DNA of 64,000 bases from Eremomyces bilateralis CBS 781.70 (lineage: Eukaryota > Ascomycota > Dothideomycetes > Eremomycetales > Eremomycetaceae): assembly GCF_010015585.1 (NCBI RefSeq), contig NW_022985074.1, forward strand, positions 186,001 through 250,000, read 5' to 3'. Of the stretch, positions 44,501 through 56,512 are shown piece by piece. Numbering within the stretch: the stretch's first letter is position 1; every line of letters begins with the position of its first letter. Made by a program: the position numbers and the translations under genes. Under the pieces are notes generated by a model. It made no database searches, was not told the DNA's origin, and saw nothing but the letters and a program-made list of their open reading frames with translations.

Positions 44501-45389
44501 GCGTTGAGCGCCGCCTTACGGGGGCTCCGCTGTTAGTCACGCCCGCCTCACGGTCCGTCGACTCCTCAGCTGCAGGCTCCTCAACCAAGACGGTCTCCGT
44601 ATTGTTCGCAGCCCCAGGAGCGTCTCCGGCTGAGGTCGACCGCCTTCGCAAGACCGACCGCCTCCGAGAGGGATCAGAGCCTTGGCTCGATGCGCGGGAG
44701 CGCGAGCTCGAGCGCGATGGAGAACGGAAGATCGATCGAAGAGCGGAGGGCTCTTCGCCCCGTTCTTCAGCAGTTTCGGATGGGGTTAGGAGATTTGAGA
44801 ATCGTCGAGTGAGGCTGGAAAGGCGTGAACGGCCGTCCTTCGAAGGAGAGGGCGAAGGCGACTTGGTATCTGTCGTGGGCTTCTTTCGTAACTTGTTCGC
44901 CAGCCGATTATTCTCGCTCTTGTCGGATGGCGCGTGGCTGCCACGCTCTCGTTCGTCGGTGCCATCGAGTCCATCTACCGGACGGTCCCCGAAGGATTGC
45001 GATATGGTCTCGAAAACCTTGTCGATTTCGCGCTGGTCGATCGGCTCTGAGACGACCGACTCCGCGCGAATGACGGGTCTGGTTTCTTTCGTCTCGGCGC
45101 CATTTGCTCGTTCAGGAAGTTGGCCAGTCTGACCCGCAATAAAGAGGTCACTGGAAGAGAAGCTCGGCTTCAGGTCGATCACCACTTCCTCATCAAACAA
45201 GGCCTCCGTGAGGTCGGTCAAGTTTGGCACGCTGGCCGGTTTGGGAAGCGGATCATCCAACTCATTTAGGTTGAATGGGGGTATGACAGGGTTGGCCTCT
45301 GTTGGGGAACGTGCAGCCATCGTATTGTTCTCGTTCTGACTATTGTTGTCCCACACTCTGTCGGCTGGTTGGGGTGAGGGTGAGAGCAT
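41542..45389 (-). CDS. DUF1765 family protein (fungal, unknown function)
   Basis: Predicted 1241 residues. Exon 1 45389-44437, exon 2 44372-42750, exon 3 42691-41542; introns of 64 nt (GTATGT..TGTCAG) and 58 nt (GTGAGT..GCTAACACCGTTTAG). Both joins keep frame, giving DHELT|NFSRKPLPIRAAVL and GPHDT|MIMQILNLRLGTLHAFW. The start is taken at the first in-frame ATG (45389); MAARSP at 45320 is an alternative. The N-terminal third is Ser/Arg-rich and disordered (SRSSSRSRASSQGSDPSRRR). The DUF1765 core includes NTLDKWWTALLDLVTG and FFRYYHFLMASFVPFDLDRR and is an all-helical fold. The C-terminal third is Pro/Ser-rich with a final helical block. The role is unknown even for characterised relatives. Confidence 0.82.
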
Positions 45390-48122
45390 TATTTCACACA
45401 ATGCGAAGGGACCCTCGTAACAGGACCATGGGGTCTCGGGGCCAAGAGGTGAACAAGCAAGAGTCTCTTATTTACTCTGAGCAGCTCATATCCTTCGTCT
45501 CTCGTTCAAGTCACCTCGATGTTCCCCTGGGTGCGATACCTTTTCCCCAGTGTCGAGTGAAGGCCACAGTCTAGTGAACGTATTACTACAATCGCGCATG
45601 GTCAGCAAACAGAACGGCAAAGGGTTTGTCTCCTAATTGCAGTAATCATATACGGGAGCTTTCTTACCCTCTTTACTCATCCCTCAACTCGATTCGCTTT
45701 GTTGGAAAGGTGTCACTTGTGTGACATGCGGTTCGCCGTGGTGGAGTAAACTCCGGAGTCGTGTCAATATATACCTATGAATTCGCCGTCAGTAACCCGA
45801 AAAGTTAAAATTTTATAATTCGACGAGCCTCGGAGGTACCCAGGGAAGACCTCTTACCTTATGTCACCATCGAATAAGCTGAGGTTGTAGTGTCGTCGTC
45901 GAACTGAAAGATCCCGATAGAACGAACGTAGAAGTTACGGGTCGATCTGGGAGAGAACCAAACACAGCATATGGAGAAAATCGCTTGTAAGGGTCCAGAC
46001 GAGTCAACAAGATCCCCCAAATATATTCCGGTGTGTTTCTTCCTTAGGCAGCGCTGTCGTCGTGGTCGAAACGAGAGGTCGTGCTGGCGAGAAAGCGGAC
46101 TCCGAGGGTTGATATGTGGGACATGAGGGGGAGGTCGGGTGAAGACAGAGAACGCAACAACGACAACGATGACAAGCAACGAACTGTGAGCGGTTCACTT
46201 CATGCGACACTTCCGCAGGCACCAACACGAGCAATTGAAGCGACAGAATGGGCCTCAGCCCCGGGTTGAAGATGGGAGATTGGAGTTCGGGCGTTGTCAA
46301 TCCGCGAGATGGGGCGGGTGTCATATCCTTGCTGGATGCGTTAATACCGTACTGTCTGCAGCAGGGATCCCACCAGCATCAAACGATTAATCTGCGGATT
46401 GGCGGAATTACTGTACTTTCGTGAAAGTACTAAAGGTTAAAAGCAGGCCGTATCCCAGGAATTGCTGATGGGCTGCCTGTTCGGTCGCTTCATTCCTAAA
46501 GCTGTCCTCTCTCCTGATACCTCATGCTCTCAGCTACCTCCACCTGGCTGGTAACCACTCTGCACAAGCGAAGGATCTGGAGCTCCCGGTTCCAAATGAT
46601 GTGATATGCAGATATGTCCTCTGCATCGAGGTGAGCGTCTGTTTGGAACCCGATGATTCGTTCCCAGGGGACAGGGACGTCCGGCGTGGCGCAGGGTCTA
46701 AAGTCAAAGATCTGGCGTTATTGGAAATGCATCATGATCATGCACGACGACCATTCTAGGCAGTTCTGGATCGCTTCTTTCACCGATTTCGCTCGTTTCG
46801 AGCATTCGATTGACTGCCGACTCATCATCCTAGAACCACACGAGGCGTCGTCCGGATTGGTATGAGATGGCGGTGGGATGTGGGTACAATCCAGCCTTCT
46901 GTTAGCCCCTTTCCACAGCCCTATCAGCTTTATCACCTCCAGACTCCAGTGAGTCCAGACTCCAAAGTTCAGAGAGTGCCACGTTGTCGGTCCATATTCA
47001 TTCTGGGCTCTAGACGACTTATTCCGGACCGCTAATCCTTAATCTGAAAAGAGTCTTATGCAACTTCGCTTCTTTGGGGACATGGTATGTAGCCTGGACT
47101 TGTATAGGAGCATCTGAATGTCGCGGTAGACATGGCGTGCTGATGGTTTTTTCGGGGTTGTCGGCCTTTCACACTGGTTCCAGCCTGAATGTTTCATGCT
47201 GTACATAGTAGTTATCGGAAAAACGTAAGGATCTGTGTATGGAAGAGGTTTGAGGTTGACTGAATCAGCAGTCCTGGGTACGCTGACCATGGATAGAAAG
47301 ATCGGGACCGTTCATGCATGCTACTGTTCGTTCGCCTTGTTTTTTAGAATTAGAAAGAATCAATGGAAGAATTACAAGCTATTGAGGTCCGTGCTGGGCG
47401 GAATGGTCAACCATTAACCAATTACCAAGTGTCAACTCAGGAATTTGGGTGAGAGGTACGGGCCATGGAGTACCACGCTTTCTGGGCGGAGGAATCGTCA
47501 GGGTCTTGAGAGATAATGGTATATATGTCTCTCGTAGCTTGCTAATAGGTCCCATCATAAGAACAATTAGCTCAGTAGAATATGCCCTATATCATAAGAC
47601 TCAAAGCTCATATCAACTTAATTGAGAGAGCAAGAGCATTATATTCGATTGGAGCTTTTATTGGGCGGGTGGCCTTGAGGAGGGTGGATTAGACTTTAGG
47701 AACCTATCCCCGAGGACTTCGACAGACTTTTATACGAGCTTGTAAGTTCTGGTGTCCTTCACATTACCGTATTGGGAGAAGTGGACATATTCATTGCCAG
47801 ATGAGTCCGGGTAAACCTCAAAAGACCGAAATGTATGTATCCGGTATCGATCTGAGGACATTGGCCCAGGCCATCAGCGGGGTCATTGTGTTCAGGCTGT
47901 TTGGATAGTGGAAGGCATCAAGTGGCAGACTGACAGGTTTTCGAATACGGTTCAAAGGAATCAGAGCATGATGTACATTCGGCATTGCATCTCGTGAGGA
48001 ACTGGAGATCTCCAAAGTTCCCATCTTGGTTCCGGAGTTTTGAATCGATATTCATCTTTGAATCGCTCAATATATTGATACAATCCCCCTCTATTCACAA
48101 TCTAGCCCCAATAGTTCCGGGC
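45390..48122. other. Gene-poor 2.7-kb interval
   Basis: Upstream of the DUF1765 gene. A near-continuous minus-strand frame, interrupted by one TAA (46718-46720), runs from 46936 to about 46493 (ECSKRAKSVKEAIQNCLEWS ... PDVPVPWERIIGFQTDAHLD) and may be a decayed gene of unknown type. An 8-bp perfect inverted repeat lies at 46413-46430 (gtactttc-gt-gaaagtac). Otherwise AT-rich with nothing recognised. Confidence 0.45.
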
Positions 48123-48614
48123 TTAATGTTGCGCAGAAGCCGCCTCCTCTTCCTCCTCAACAAACCAATCCTCCTCTACGACCGGCTGTCCACCTTCCTC
48201 CGCCTGGCCCTCCACCTCGACAGCCTGCGTCTCATACGCCTGCATCTCCTTCGCCAAGTCGGCCTCCTCTGGCGACGCGGGCACCTTGGGCATCGAAAAC
48301 GTGTGGACGTGGCCTTCGGCGTCGGTCGCCTTGACGGGGGCGGGCTTGAAGTTGCGGAGTTCGCGGAGGTAGATGTCCTGGACCAGGTCGGCTGGACGAA
48401 ACGGAGCTATCAGTATACCGACCATTTTCGGGTTCGATTATTGATGGCGACTGACCTTGTCGGACGGCGGACACCGTCAATGTTCGTCGGGAGACGGATG
48501 AGAGTTGCTGGCGGGAGAGCCGAGCCACGCATTGGCGCTGGGAAGCGGTGTTAGCGAGGCAATTGGCGGGATTGGGTCATCACGTACTGAAACTCGGAGG
48601 GATTGGGCAAGCAT
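48123..48614 (-). CDS. ATP14: Mitochondrial F1Fo ATP synthase subunit h
   Basis: Predicted 125 residues in three exons: 48614-48588, 48537-48456, 48391-48123; introns of 50 and 64 nt (GTACGT..TCCCAG, GTCAGT..GTCCAG). The first exon encodes nine residues only. The presequence is MLAQSLRVSRQCVARLSRQQ...TVSAVRQ. The mature subunit ADLVQDIYLRELRNFKPAPV, KATDAEGHVHTFSMPKVPAS and AYETQAVEVEGQAEEGG with an acidic end (EEDWFVEEEEEAASAQH) matches subunit h/Atp14 of the peripheral stalk. The join to ADLVQD is exact in other fungi. Divergent from TFIIB with 562 bp between ATGs. Confidence 0.93.
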
Positions 48615-49176
48615 TTTGGATCGGGGGATGTTCCGAAGCTTCGTGTGCGAGCGCTCCTGATGAATTGTAGGTCGTGAGGTCGTGATGGACAACTGGAGAT
48701 GAATGGAAAAGCTTCAAGCAATTCAAGCCGGGAGCTGCTTAATAATGTTGGTGCCTTAGTGCCTGAGGCTGAAACCGATACTAGTCGCATCAATGCACTG
48801 CACTCGACAAGATGTTGATGCCTTGCCACCTTGCTGCCTTCGAAGAGTCAACCAGAACTGCAACGACATCAGAACTGAAACCAGACACCAAGTCAGCCGT
48901 CAGAATTCACTTCTCTCCCTCATAATCCAATAACGCATTCTTTTCAGTAAAAGTTGCTGCCTCCAGGGAAGTGAATAGGGCCTTCCAGTCCTGCTACCCA
49001 CACCATGACGACGCAGAGTGAATGATTTGAGTCACATTCTCCCATTACCTATCGTCCACCACCTCCATCCCTCACTTGATATCTGCCTCGCTGCACTTCG
49101 CCACCCTTTCTCTCCGGTTTATATCTTGACCCTCCCCTTCCTCTGACTTTCACAAATTACCTTCTCCATCATCGAC
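48615..49176. other. Divergent promoter region of ATP14 and the TFIIB gene
   Basis: 562 bp; no gene in it. The part before 49177 is pyrimidine-rich, as for most leaders in this window. Confidence 0.5.
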
Positions 49177-50342
49177 ATGGCGACCCCAGTCGACCCCCCC
49201 CAGCGCATCCTCTCACCCGGCGAAGTCCTCCCCGAGGCCGCCGCCCCGCAGGAAGAGAAATGGCGCGAAAACCTCAACATCACCATGATGTGTCCGGAAT
49301 GCAAGGAGTTCCCCCCGAACATCGTCGAGGAGTTCTCCGCCGGTGACCTGATCTGCGGCAGCTGCGGTCTCGTCCTGCAAGATCGCGTCGTCGACACCCG
49401 ATCCGAATGGCGCACCTTCACGAACGACAACGACTCTCGCGGCGAAGACCCCAACCGTGTGGGAGATGTGCGATACAGCGATGCACTGCTCGAAGGCGCG
49501 CAGCTGGAGACCGGGATCGGCTCCGGTGATCGCTCCGGACGAAGTCGCGAGCTGCATCGCGCGCAGAACAAGGCGATGGGTGAGAAAGGGACGACGAACC
49601 TGGCGGTGGCGTACCGCCAGATTTCGGCGCTCTGCGAGTCGTGGCACATCTCGCGGACCATCTCGGACTCGTGCAAGCTGATCTACAAGACGGTCGAGGA
49701 GAAGAAGGCGATGAAGGGGAAGAAGATGGACGCTGTCATCGCGGCCTGTATCTTCGTCGCCTGTCGCGCGAATAACAACGGACGCAGTTTCAAGGAGATC
49801 CACCGGTTGACGCGCGTGCCGAAGAAGGAGATCGGGCGGACCTTCAAGGCTTTGGAGGCGTTCTTGAAGACCGAAGATCCGACGCAGTTCATGAGCACCA
49901 AAGGTATGTATTCTGACAACATGAGCTGGCTAGAAGAAGCTTTATTAATCGAGCTTCTGCGCTAGGCGTGCATGTCAAGACCGACGAATCCCAAGCCACC
50001 GCCTACACGAAACCCGATCAAGTCATCCTTCGCTACTCCAGCCAACTGTCGCTGCCCGTTACCACGGCGAATCTCGGGATCACCCTCGTCGCGCAACTCA
50101 ATGCCAACAACGCGCTGGCCGGTCGCTCGCCGCTGTCGATCGCTGCCGCGTCCATCTACATCGCCGCGTGCGTCACCAACGAGCCCCGCAGCCCCAAGGA
50201 GATTGGTCTCGTCTGCGGCGTCTCGGACGGTACCATCCGCGCGGCATACAAGCTCATCTACCAGGAGAAGGAGAAGATCTTCGACGAGGCGTGGAGGAAG
50301 GAACACCCGACGATGGAGCTGGATAAGCTGCCGGTTGCTTAA
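49177..50342 (+). CDS. SUA7: Transcription initiation factor IIB
   Basis: Predicted 367 residues; exons 49177-49903 and 49966-50342, with a 62-nt intron (GTATGT..GCTAG). The N-terminal zinc ribbon has Cys39, Cys42, Cys60 and Cys63 (CPEC...CGSC). The B-reader/linker SEWRTFTNDN follows, then two cyclin-fold repeats: NLAVAYRQISALCESWHIS, KMDAVIAACIFVACRANNNG and FKEIHRLTRVPKKEIGRTFK; second repeat SPLSIAAASIYIAACVTNEP and SPKEIGLVCGVSDGTIRAAY. It bridges TBP at the promoter and RNA polymerase II and helps choose the start site. Length and domain order are normal for a fungal TFIIB. Brf1 and Rrn7 relatives are excluded by the length and the absence of their extra domains. Confidence 0.96.
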
Positions 50343-51149
50343 TATCCTTACCTTGTGAGATTGAATGTTATTGGAGAAAGAGACTTACGGCTATTATTAG
50401 GAGCGCGTTTCTTCTAAATTCGTGTTCCCCAAATCTACTTTCTATCCGCTGGACTAATTGCACGGCGACTAGTCACGACGGGACAGGCCACTTCTCGGCG
50501 TTATATTTCATGGAGGATCATGGGATTGCGTATTCGCAGAGGCCGGGCATTTGCTATGGTCTCCAGGAGACATTCCAAGGCGTACCGGTATGGTGGATAG
50601 CATCAATGAATGTATTTAAGACATGAGAGATGCGCTCATGGTAGCTTCGACTGAAACTTATGAAGAAAATAAAAACGAATGAGTCAAATATCGCACAAGC
50701 TCGACTTTCCAATGCACATAATACCTGCAGAAGTGATACAATTGTAAGATTTATGATGCGAACGATCTATGCTGATGGGGGTAGTGCCAACCCCAAGCCG
50801 AAACCTGGTAAGTACGTAACCACAAGGATGGATCTCAACCCTGACGAATCTCTATCTCCATCCCATATTCCTCATCGATCACTATCTCAACTCCACCATC
50901 TCACCCAGATGCAGATACTTCTCACTTCATCCATTCCTTAAGACAATTCCTTTCCGTACGACCGATACTGCGATCTATAATTCTCTCCGCGCTAGCGCCA
51001 TGTCCTTCGCTCCCGTGCCTCCCGCCTGATCCGCATCTCCCTGAAACTCCCTCCTGTACATACGTATCACGCCTCTCATCCATTATACAACCCTATCTCC
51101 TCTCATCCCTCCCTCCTCCTCCACTTCCTCCGCCCTCCCTCCCTCCACC
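50343..51149. other. Intergenic region
   Basis: 3' region of the TFIIB gene, then a long C/T-rich stretch (50,990-51,149) that is probably the leader and promoter of the M28 peptidase gene. Nothing else was recognised. Confidence 0.5.
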
Positions 51150-53979
51150 ATGAGCTCCAAACACCCCTACGACCCCTACCCCCCCATCCCCATCCCCACC
51201 TACGAAGAAGCCACCTCCTCCCGCCCTCCCTCCTCCACCCATCTTGGCCCCTCCGAAATCAGCGCCGATGCCGAACGACAATCCTTCCTCGCCCCCGCCT
51301 CCCGCCGCCGCACCGGATACCACGCCCCTTCCGTCCAATCCGTCCGCTCCAGCACCGACACCGCAGACTACCTCCCCGATCCCGACCCCAACTCCGACAC
51401 CGACACCGACACCGACGATGGCGACGGCGACCGCCTCCGCCGCGACATGGAGGAGCTTGAGGTGCTCGACCCCGACGCGGACGAGGCGGACGGCGCGCGC
51501 CGCCGCCGCCGCGCGCGGACGCGCTTCTCGAAACGGCTGGCGAGCTTCACGTCGCGATTTTCGGGGTGGCGGATGCGGCGACCGACGTGGGCGCAGGGGC
51601 TACGGTGGCCTTCAGGGGGGTGGAGCATACCGCAGGATTACCGGCCGCGGGGGATCATCTTAGCGCGGCTGGCGGGGCTGTTCGTGTTAATGGCGCTGGT
51701 GTATTCGTTGTTCGTGCTGCAGATGGTGCCGGGGAATGGGGGGGTGATGTTTAGTCCGGAGAGCGTGCGGGCGTATGCGCAGGGGCGAGTGGAAGAGGGG
51801 CGGATCCGGGAGTATGCAAGGCATCTAAGTGGGTTTGACCATGTGGCAGGGTCGAAGGGGGATGCATATATGGCGCGGTGGGTGGAGGGGTTGTTTCGGG
51901 AGGCGGGGTTGCAGGAGGTGGAGACGGAGAGGTGAGTACGGAGTTGGGTGGAGAGGGACGACGCTGACAGGAGCAGATTCAATGTCTATCTAAACTACCC
52001 TAAGAAAGGTGGGAGACGAGTCGCGATCGTCGATCCGCCGGAGCTGGCTTGGGAGGCAAAACTGGAAGAGGATGAGGTATACCCGAACGCCATCACCCCC
52101 GTGCAGCAGGTCCCCGCCTTCCACGGCCACTCACGCGCCGGCGACGTTTCCGGCCCCTTAATCTACGTCAACTACGGCTCGCGAAAGGACTACAAGCGTC
52201 TCGCCGACAGCGGCATCGATATGAACGGCTCGATCGCACTAGTTAGATACTACGGCACCCAAGGTGATCGAGCACTCAAAGTTAAAGCGGCGGAAGAGTG
52301 GGGCTTCAAAGGCGTCCTCATCTACTCCGACCCCGAAGAAGATGGCTTCGTCAAGGGAGACGTCTGGCCCGAGGGTCGCTGGCGACCTGCTGACAGCGTC
52401 CAGCGCGGAGCCGTCAGCCTGATGAGTTGGGTTGTCGGTGACGTGCTGACACCTGGCTGGGCGAGCGTGGACGGCGCGAAACGGGTGAGCAAGGATAACA
52501 ATCCGGGCTTGGTCAACATCCCGAGTCTTCCGTTGGCGTGGAGGGATGCGCAGAGATTGCTGCAGGTGCTGAAAGGACATGGGCAGCAGTTGCCGGAGGA
52601 GTGGATTGGTGGGGTGCCGGATGTGGAGGAGTGGTGGTCAGGCGATAAGACGTCGCCGGTCGTGCAGTTGAAAAACGAGCAGGACGAAGTCGATGAGCAG
52701 CCGATTTTTAACGTGTTGGGAGAGTTTCCGGGCATCGAGACGACGGCGAAGAAGGTGATTGTTGGGAATCATCGAGATGCATGGTGTTTCGGCGCCGCTG
52801 ACCCTGGAAGGTACGTTAATTTGCACGACGCTGGAAAAATGGCTGCTGATGTGACACAGTGGGACGGCAGTAATGCTGGAAGTGATCAGGATCTTCGGAG
52901 ACCTATGGGCCGAAGGCTGGCGACCGCTCCGAACCATCCAGTTCGCTTCCTGGGACGGCGAGGAATACAATCTCATCGGCTCGACCGAACATGTGGAAAA
53001 CCGCATCGATGATCTCCGGAAAGACGCCATCGCGTACCTGAATGTCGACGTCGGCGTCACCGGCAGCAAGTTCTGGGCCGCTGCCTCGCCTCTCTTTCAA
53101 GATATCGTTCTCCGAGCCATCGGCCGCGTCGAAGATCCCGGAACCAACAGTACATCCACCGTCCGCGAACAGTGGGAAACCGACGGCGGCAAACTGCGAG
53201 GCCTCGGCGCGGGGAGCGACTATGTCGCGTTCCAAGACCTCGCCGGCTGCTCGAGCATCGACTTTGGCTTCGAAGGCCCAGGCTTCCCATACCACAGCTG
53301 CTATGAAACCTTTGAATGGATGGAGCAATATGGCGACCCAGGCTTCCAATACCACAAGTCCCTCGCGCAGATCTGGGCCCTCATGATCCTCGAGCTGACC
53401 CAGGAGAACATCATCCCGTTCGACCTCACCACATACGCGTCCGCAGTTGCGGAGTACATTGAGGCGCTGGAAACGTACGCAAACGAGAAAGGAGCGCCGT
53501 GGTCGCCGGACAAGGATGGCGTGAAGTTCGACGTGGAGCCGCTGGCGACGGCGGCGGACGGGTTCACGCAGAATGCGAACTCGTTCCATGCGTGGGAGCA
53601 GACGTGGCGGGACGAGGTCTTCGGCCGCGGCGGATTCGAAGCGAACATGGTGATGGCGCATCGGATCGCGCACAATGAGAAGATGAGCGACTTCGAGACG
53701 AACCTGCTAGACCTACCGACGGGTCCGGAGGATACGGAGCAGCATGGGGTAAGTTTTGCGCGACACTGACAGTACCGGTGATTAACCCCGTCTCAGGTTC
53801 CCGGTCGCGAGCAATTCAAGCATATCATCTTTGGACCCCAGCTCTGGTCCGGCTACGACGAAGCGTATTTCCCGGCGATCCGCGATGCGGTGGATGCGGG
53901 CGACTGGGCGCTGGCTCAGAAGCAGCTGGAAAAGGCGGCGAGGATCCTGCGGAATGCGAGCGAGCGGCTGCTGGTATAG
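51150..53979 (+). CDS. M28 metallopeptidase, transferrin-receptor/GCPII (Vps70/Tre) type
   Basis: Predicted 895 residues, type II membrane protein. Exons 51150-51931, 51977-52810, 52860-53748, 53797-53979; introns of 45, 49 and 48 nt. A long disordered cytoplasmic N-terminus (about 165 residues, Pro-rich then basic) precedes one membrane segment (IILARLAGLFVLMALVYSLF). The PA domain follows (IALVRYYGTQGDRALKVKAA), then the M28 domain. The zinc/catalytic residues appear intact: GNHRDAWCFGAADPGSGTAV (His, Asp), SWDGEEYNLIGSTE (Glu-Glu), YLNVDVGV (Asp) and PGFQYHKSLAQIW (His). The C-terminal TFR dimerisation domain ends NASERLLV. Yeast Vps70/Tre1/Tre2 work in vacuolar sorting; metal ligands here suggest real peptidase activity. 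The first 3' splice site has an alternative AG six bases upstream (NAG-type). Confidence 0.92.
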
Positions 53980-54634
53980 ATTCATAGGCCTCATTTGTAC
54001 ATTACTCCATCCGCCGTTTTGGAGGGACGACTTCACTTGCTGCCCGGTGCATAGCGATCTTTGGTTGGGATAGGGATATCACATTGTTGGGGATGGCGAC
54101 TTCTGATCAAGTCCCCGTGTATAAGTTTTCCCCTGCTGCTGTTTAGTCACCCTTGGATACCAGTCATATCAGGCCCTTCTCTTTTCGAAAACTCCGGATC
54201 GACGTAAGCAAAGCCGAGATTCAAGATGTTCGGTCATCGAGTCGCATTGTTGTATGATCACGTGCCTATCTGATATACCACGCTAAGTCTAATCAGGGCT
54301 AGCGTGTTACGGTTCGGCCCGTTTCGCGAAGTGTGCCGATTGGTTGACGGGAGTGGCTGCCATTCTCGCGCCGATCCCCAGCCTCCGATCTTCGCCATTC
54401 GATATTTCCCCCCAACCACCGGCATACCACACAATAACTAACCACCAAATATTCATCTCGCCATGGCTTGTGCTACATATTCCTTTCCTCGCGGGTGTTC
54501 CACTCTTCCTCTGCACATCACCGACCTCAGTGGAGATTTCTCACTTCAACGATCCTGCAAACAACCGCCCTGAACTACAGACCAGTACACAGACATCACG
54601 AACTATCTTCCACGCCGCTACAATAACAGCAACC
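53980..54634. other. Intergenic region
   Basis: 3' region of the peptidase gene and promoter of the secreted orphan. A CACGTG box within atcacgtgc lies near 54,257. No gene was recognised. Confidence 0.5.
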
Positions 54635-55285
54635 ATGCATTCAACGCAATTCTTCGTCCTCTCGGGCTTCGTCTGCTCAACCTGCCTCGCCTCTCCCTTA
54701 CGTCTCCCTAACAACCTCCGACGGAACGCTGAGCCCGCGAAGTACTCCGTCGTCAACGTCGACGGCGGATCAGCACCCTCCTCAACACCCGACGTCGTCT
54801 ACCAAACAATCACGCAAACCGTATCAGATGCCGATGAGCCGACCGCGACAGTCGTCTCGACAATAATGCAAACCGTCGCCGACCCAGCCGTCTCCTCGTC
54901 CTCGAAATCGTACTATGATAGCGGGATGTGGCAGACGAACTACGAGGTGAAGAACTGGGGCACATCGAGCCTGCCGACGCCAGCTGCATCGCTACCGGAT
55001 TCATCATCGCCGGGTCCGTCGTCACCGGTTTCATCAACATCGAGTTCGTCGGCAACCCCATCAGCGACCCCCACACCCGCGTTGGACGACGAGCACTGGA
55101 GACAGGCGTCGACATTCACAACGATCGTCGAGATCCCCACCTCTACGTCCTCCTTACCACCGTTACCGGTATTGGAAACCCCAGTACCCCAGTGGAAGAA
55201 TACCACGCAGATCCCACACAAGCGGGAGGAGGAGTCGAGAAGGACTGTTGAGATCGTCAGTTTCGAGGGTATCGAGGAGTCATGA
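54635..55285 (+). CDS. Secreted Ser/Thr-rich orphan protein
   Basis: A 216-residue single-exon frame. The ATG at 54635 gives a signal peptide (MHSTQFFVLSGFVCSTCLAS). The mature part is very rich in Ser, Thr, Pro and Val, with spaced beta-like pieces (VVYQTITQTV, VVSTIMQTV, FTTIVEIPT) typical of heavily O-glycosylated wall or secreted proteins. Near the end a dibasic site (HKREEESRRT) could be cut by a Kex2-like protease. There is no membrane anchor or GPI signal, and few Cys. The frame is open upstream to 54344, but that part lies before the signal peptide and is probably leader. No known family; a cell-surface, secreted or effector-type protein are the options. Confidence 0.55.
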   Translation: MHSTQFFVLSGFVCSTCLASPLRLPNNLRRNAEPAKYSVVNVDGGSAPSSTPDVVYQTITQTVSDADEPTATVVSTIMQTVADPAVSSSSKSYYDSGMWQTNYEVKNWGTSSLPTPAASLPDSSSPGPSSPVSSTSSSSATPSATPTPALDDEHWRQASTFTTIVEIPTSTSSLPPLPVLETPVPQWKNTTQIPHKREEESRRTVEIVSFEGIEES

Positions 55286-55666
55286 AGGAGGGATGACGAG
55301 GGACAGAGGTAGAAACATTGATCTCTGGGTTGATACGTGTTTCTGTTATGCGCTATGCTGGATGGTTGCATGTATACGGTACTATTGTCTTGAACTGGAT
55401 AACGGGTTATGGGAAACGGTCACCGGCAGTCATTGAACAATCGAAAGACACGGCATCATGGGGGCGTTTAGAATAGATACTGGCAATATGGTGGACTTGA
55501 CTTTTCAAGACTTTTGTATCAACTATGTAGATCGATTCTTAGTGAATGTCACATTCACCTTCGCTGCCTTCATCTTATGACGTGCATAGACTACACAATT
55601 CAAGGACGCCAACGTGACGAATTGAAGCCATCGATTTTCACCAACATCATCCATAATCCACCTCCT
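55286..55666. other. Convergent 3' region
   Basis: Between the stops of the secreted orphan (+) and RIB5 (-). Nothing recognised. Confidence 0.5.
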
Positions 55667-56512
55667 CTACCTCCCCGCCAACCTCGCCTCCACAATCCTC
55701 CCCACCATTTTCTCCAACACCGCTGCCTCCCCCCCAACCCCCACACCCTCAAAATACGCCCCCACGCTCTTCTCAACATACTTCCCCACCATATCCACCT
55801 CCACATTGACCCCCTCCCCCACCCCCTTCTTTCCCATCACCACCTTCTCCTGCGTATACGCGATCAACATCACCTCCCACCACCCCTCTAACCCATCCTC
55901 CACCTTGGTCACCGTCAAGCTCGCCCCATCCAGCGTGATGAACCCTTTCTCCACGATGTAGCGCAGCACCGAGGGGTCGCGCGGCTGGAGGCGGAAGGTC
56001 AGCGCGTTGCCGTCAGGCGTCACGGAGAGGATCGTGGCGACCGTGTCGACGTGCCCTTGGACGAAGTGCCCGCCCATCCGCGTGTGCGCGGAGACAGCGC
56101 GCTCGAGGTTGACGCCGGAGTTAGCTTTTAGATCGCCGAGGTTGGTGCGGCGGAGGGTCTCGGGGGCGACGCCGACCTTGAAGCTAGACTTGTCGAATTC
56201 CGTGACGGTGAGGCATGTGCCTGGAGGGTTGGTTTAGTCAGCGCCTACCTTTGTTTTTCTTGCCGTGATTCAATTGGATGAACGTAGACGGAGGGTACAA
56301 ACCGTTGATGGAGATGCTGTCGCCGAGATGGCAGTCGCCTAGGATCTCCTCGGCATTGGAGATAGTCAGCGAGGTGCCGCTGCCGCCGCTGGAGGTTTTG
56401 TCCAGCTCCTCGAGCTTGGACACGGCTTTGGAGGTCAGCAAAACCGTGGCGACTGGACAAGCCTTTGGAGAGAGGACTTACTCCCGACGACTTCTACGAT
56501 TCCCGTAAACAT
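55667..56512 (-). CDS. RIB5: Riboflavin synthase alpha chain
   Basis: Predicted 235 residues. Exons 56512-56482, 56425-56303, 56220-55667; introns of 56 nt (GTAAGT..CAAAG) and 82 nt (GTTTGT..TCCAG). The spliced start MFTGIVEVVGTVSKLEELDK is the invariant N-terminus. The first lumazine-binding repeat has GTSLTISNAEEILGDCHLGDSISINGTCLTVTEF; the second has MGGHFVQGHVDTVATILSV and GFITLDGASLTVTKVEDG. The enzyme dismutates two 6,7-dimethyl-8-ribityllumazine to riboflavin plus a pyrimidine and works as a trimer. The C-terminus, with KYVEKS, is as expected. The sense strand is C-rich in the 5' part of exon 3 and G-rich at its 3' end. Confidence 0.95.

Noticed and set aside
52903-53673. 256-residue antisense frame opposite the M28 peptidase
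   Set aside because: No motif; the sense strand holds the metal ligands.
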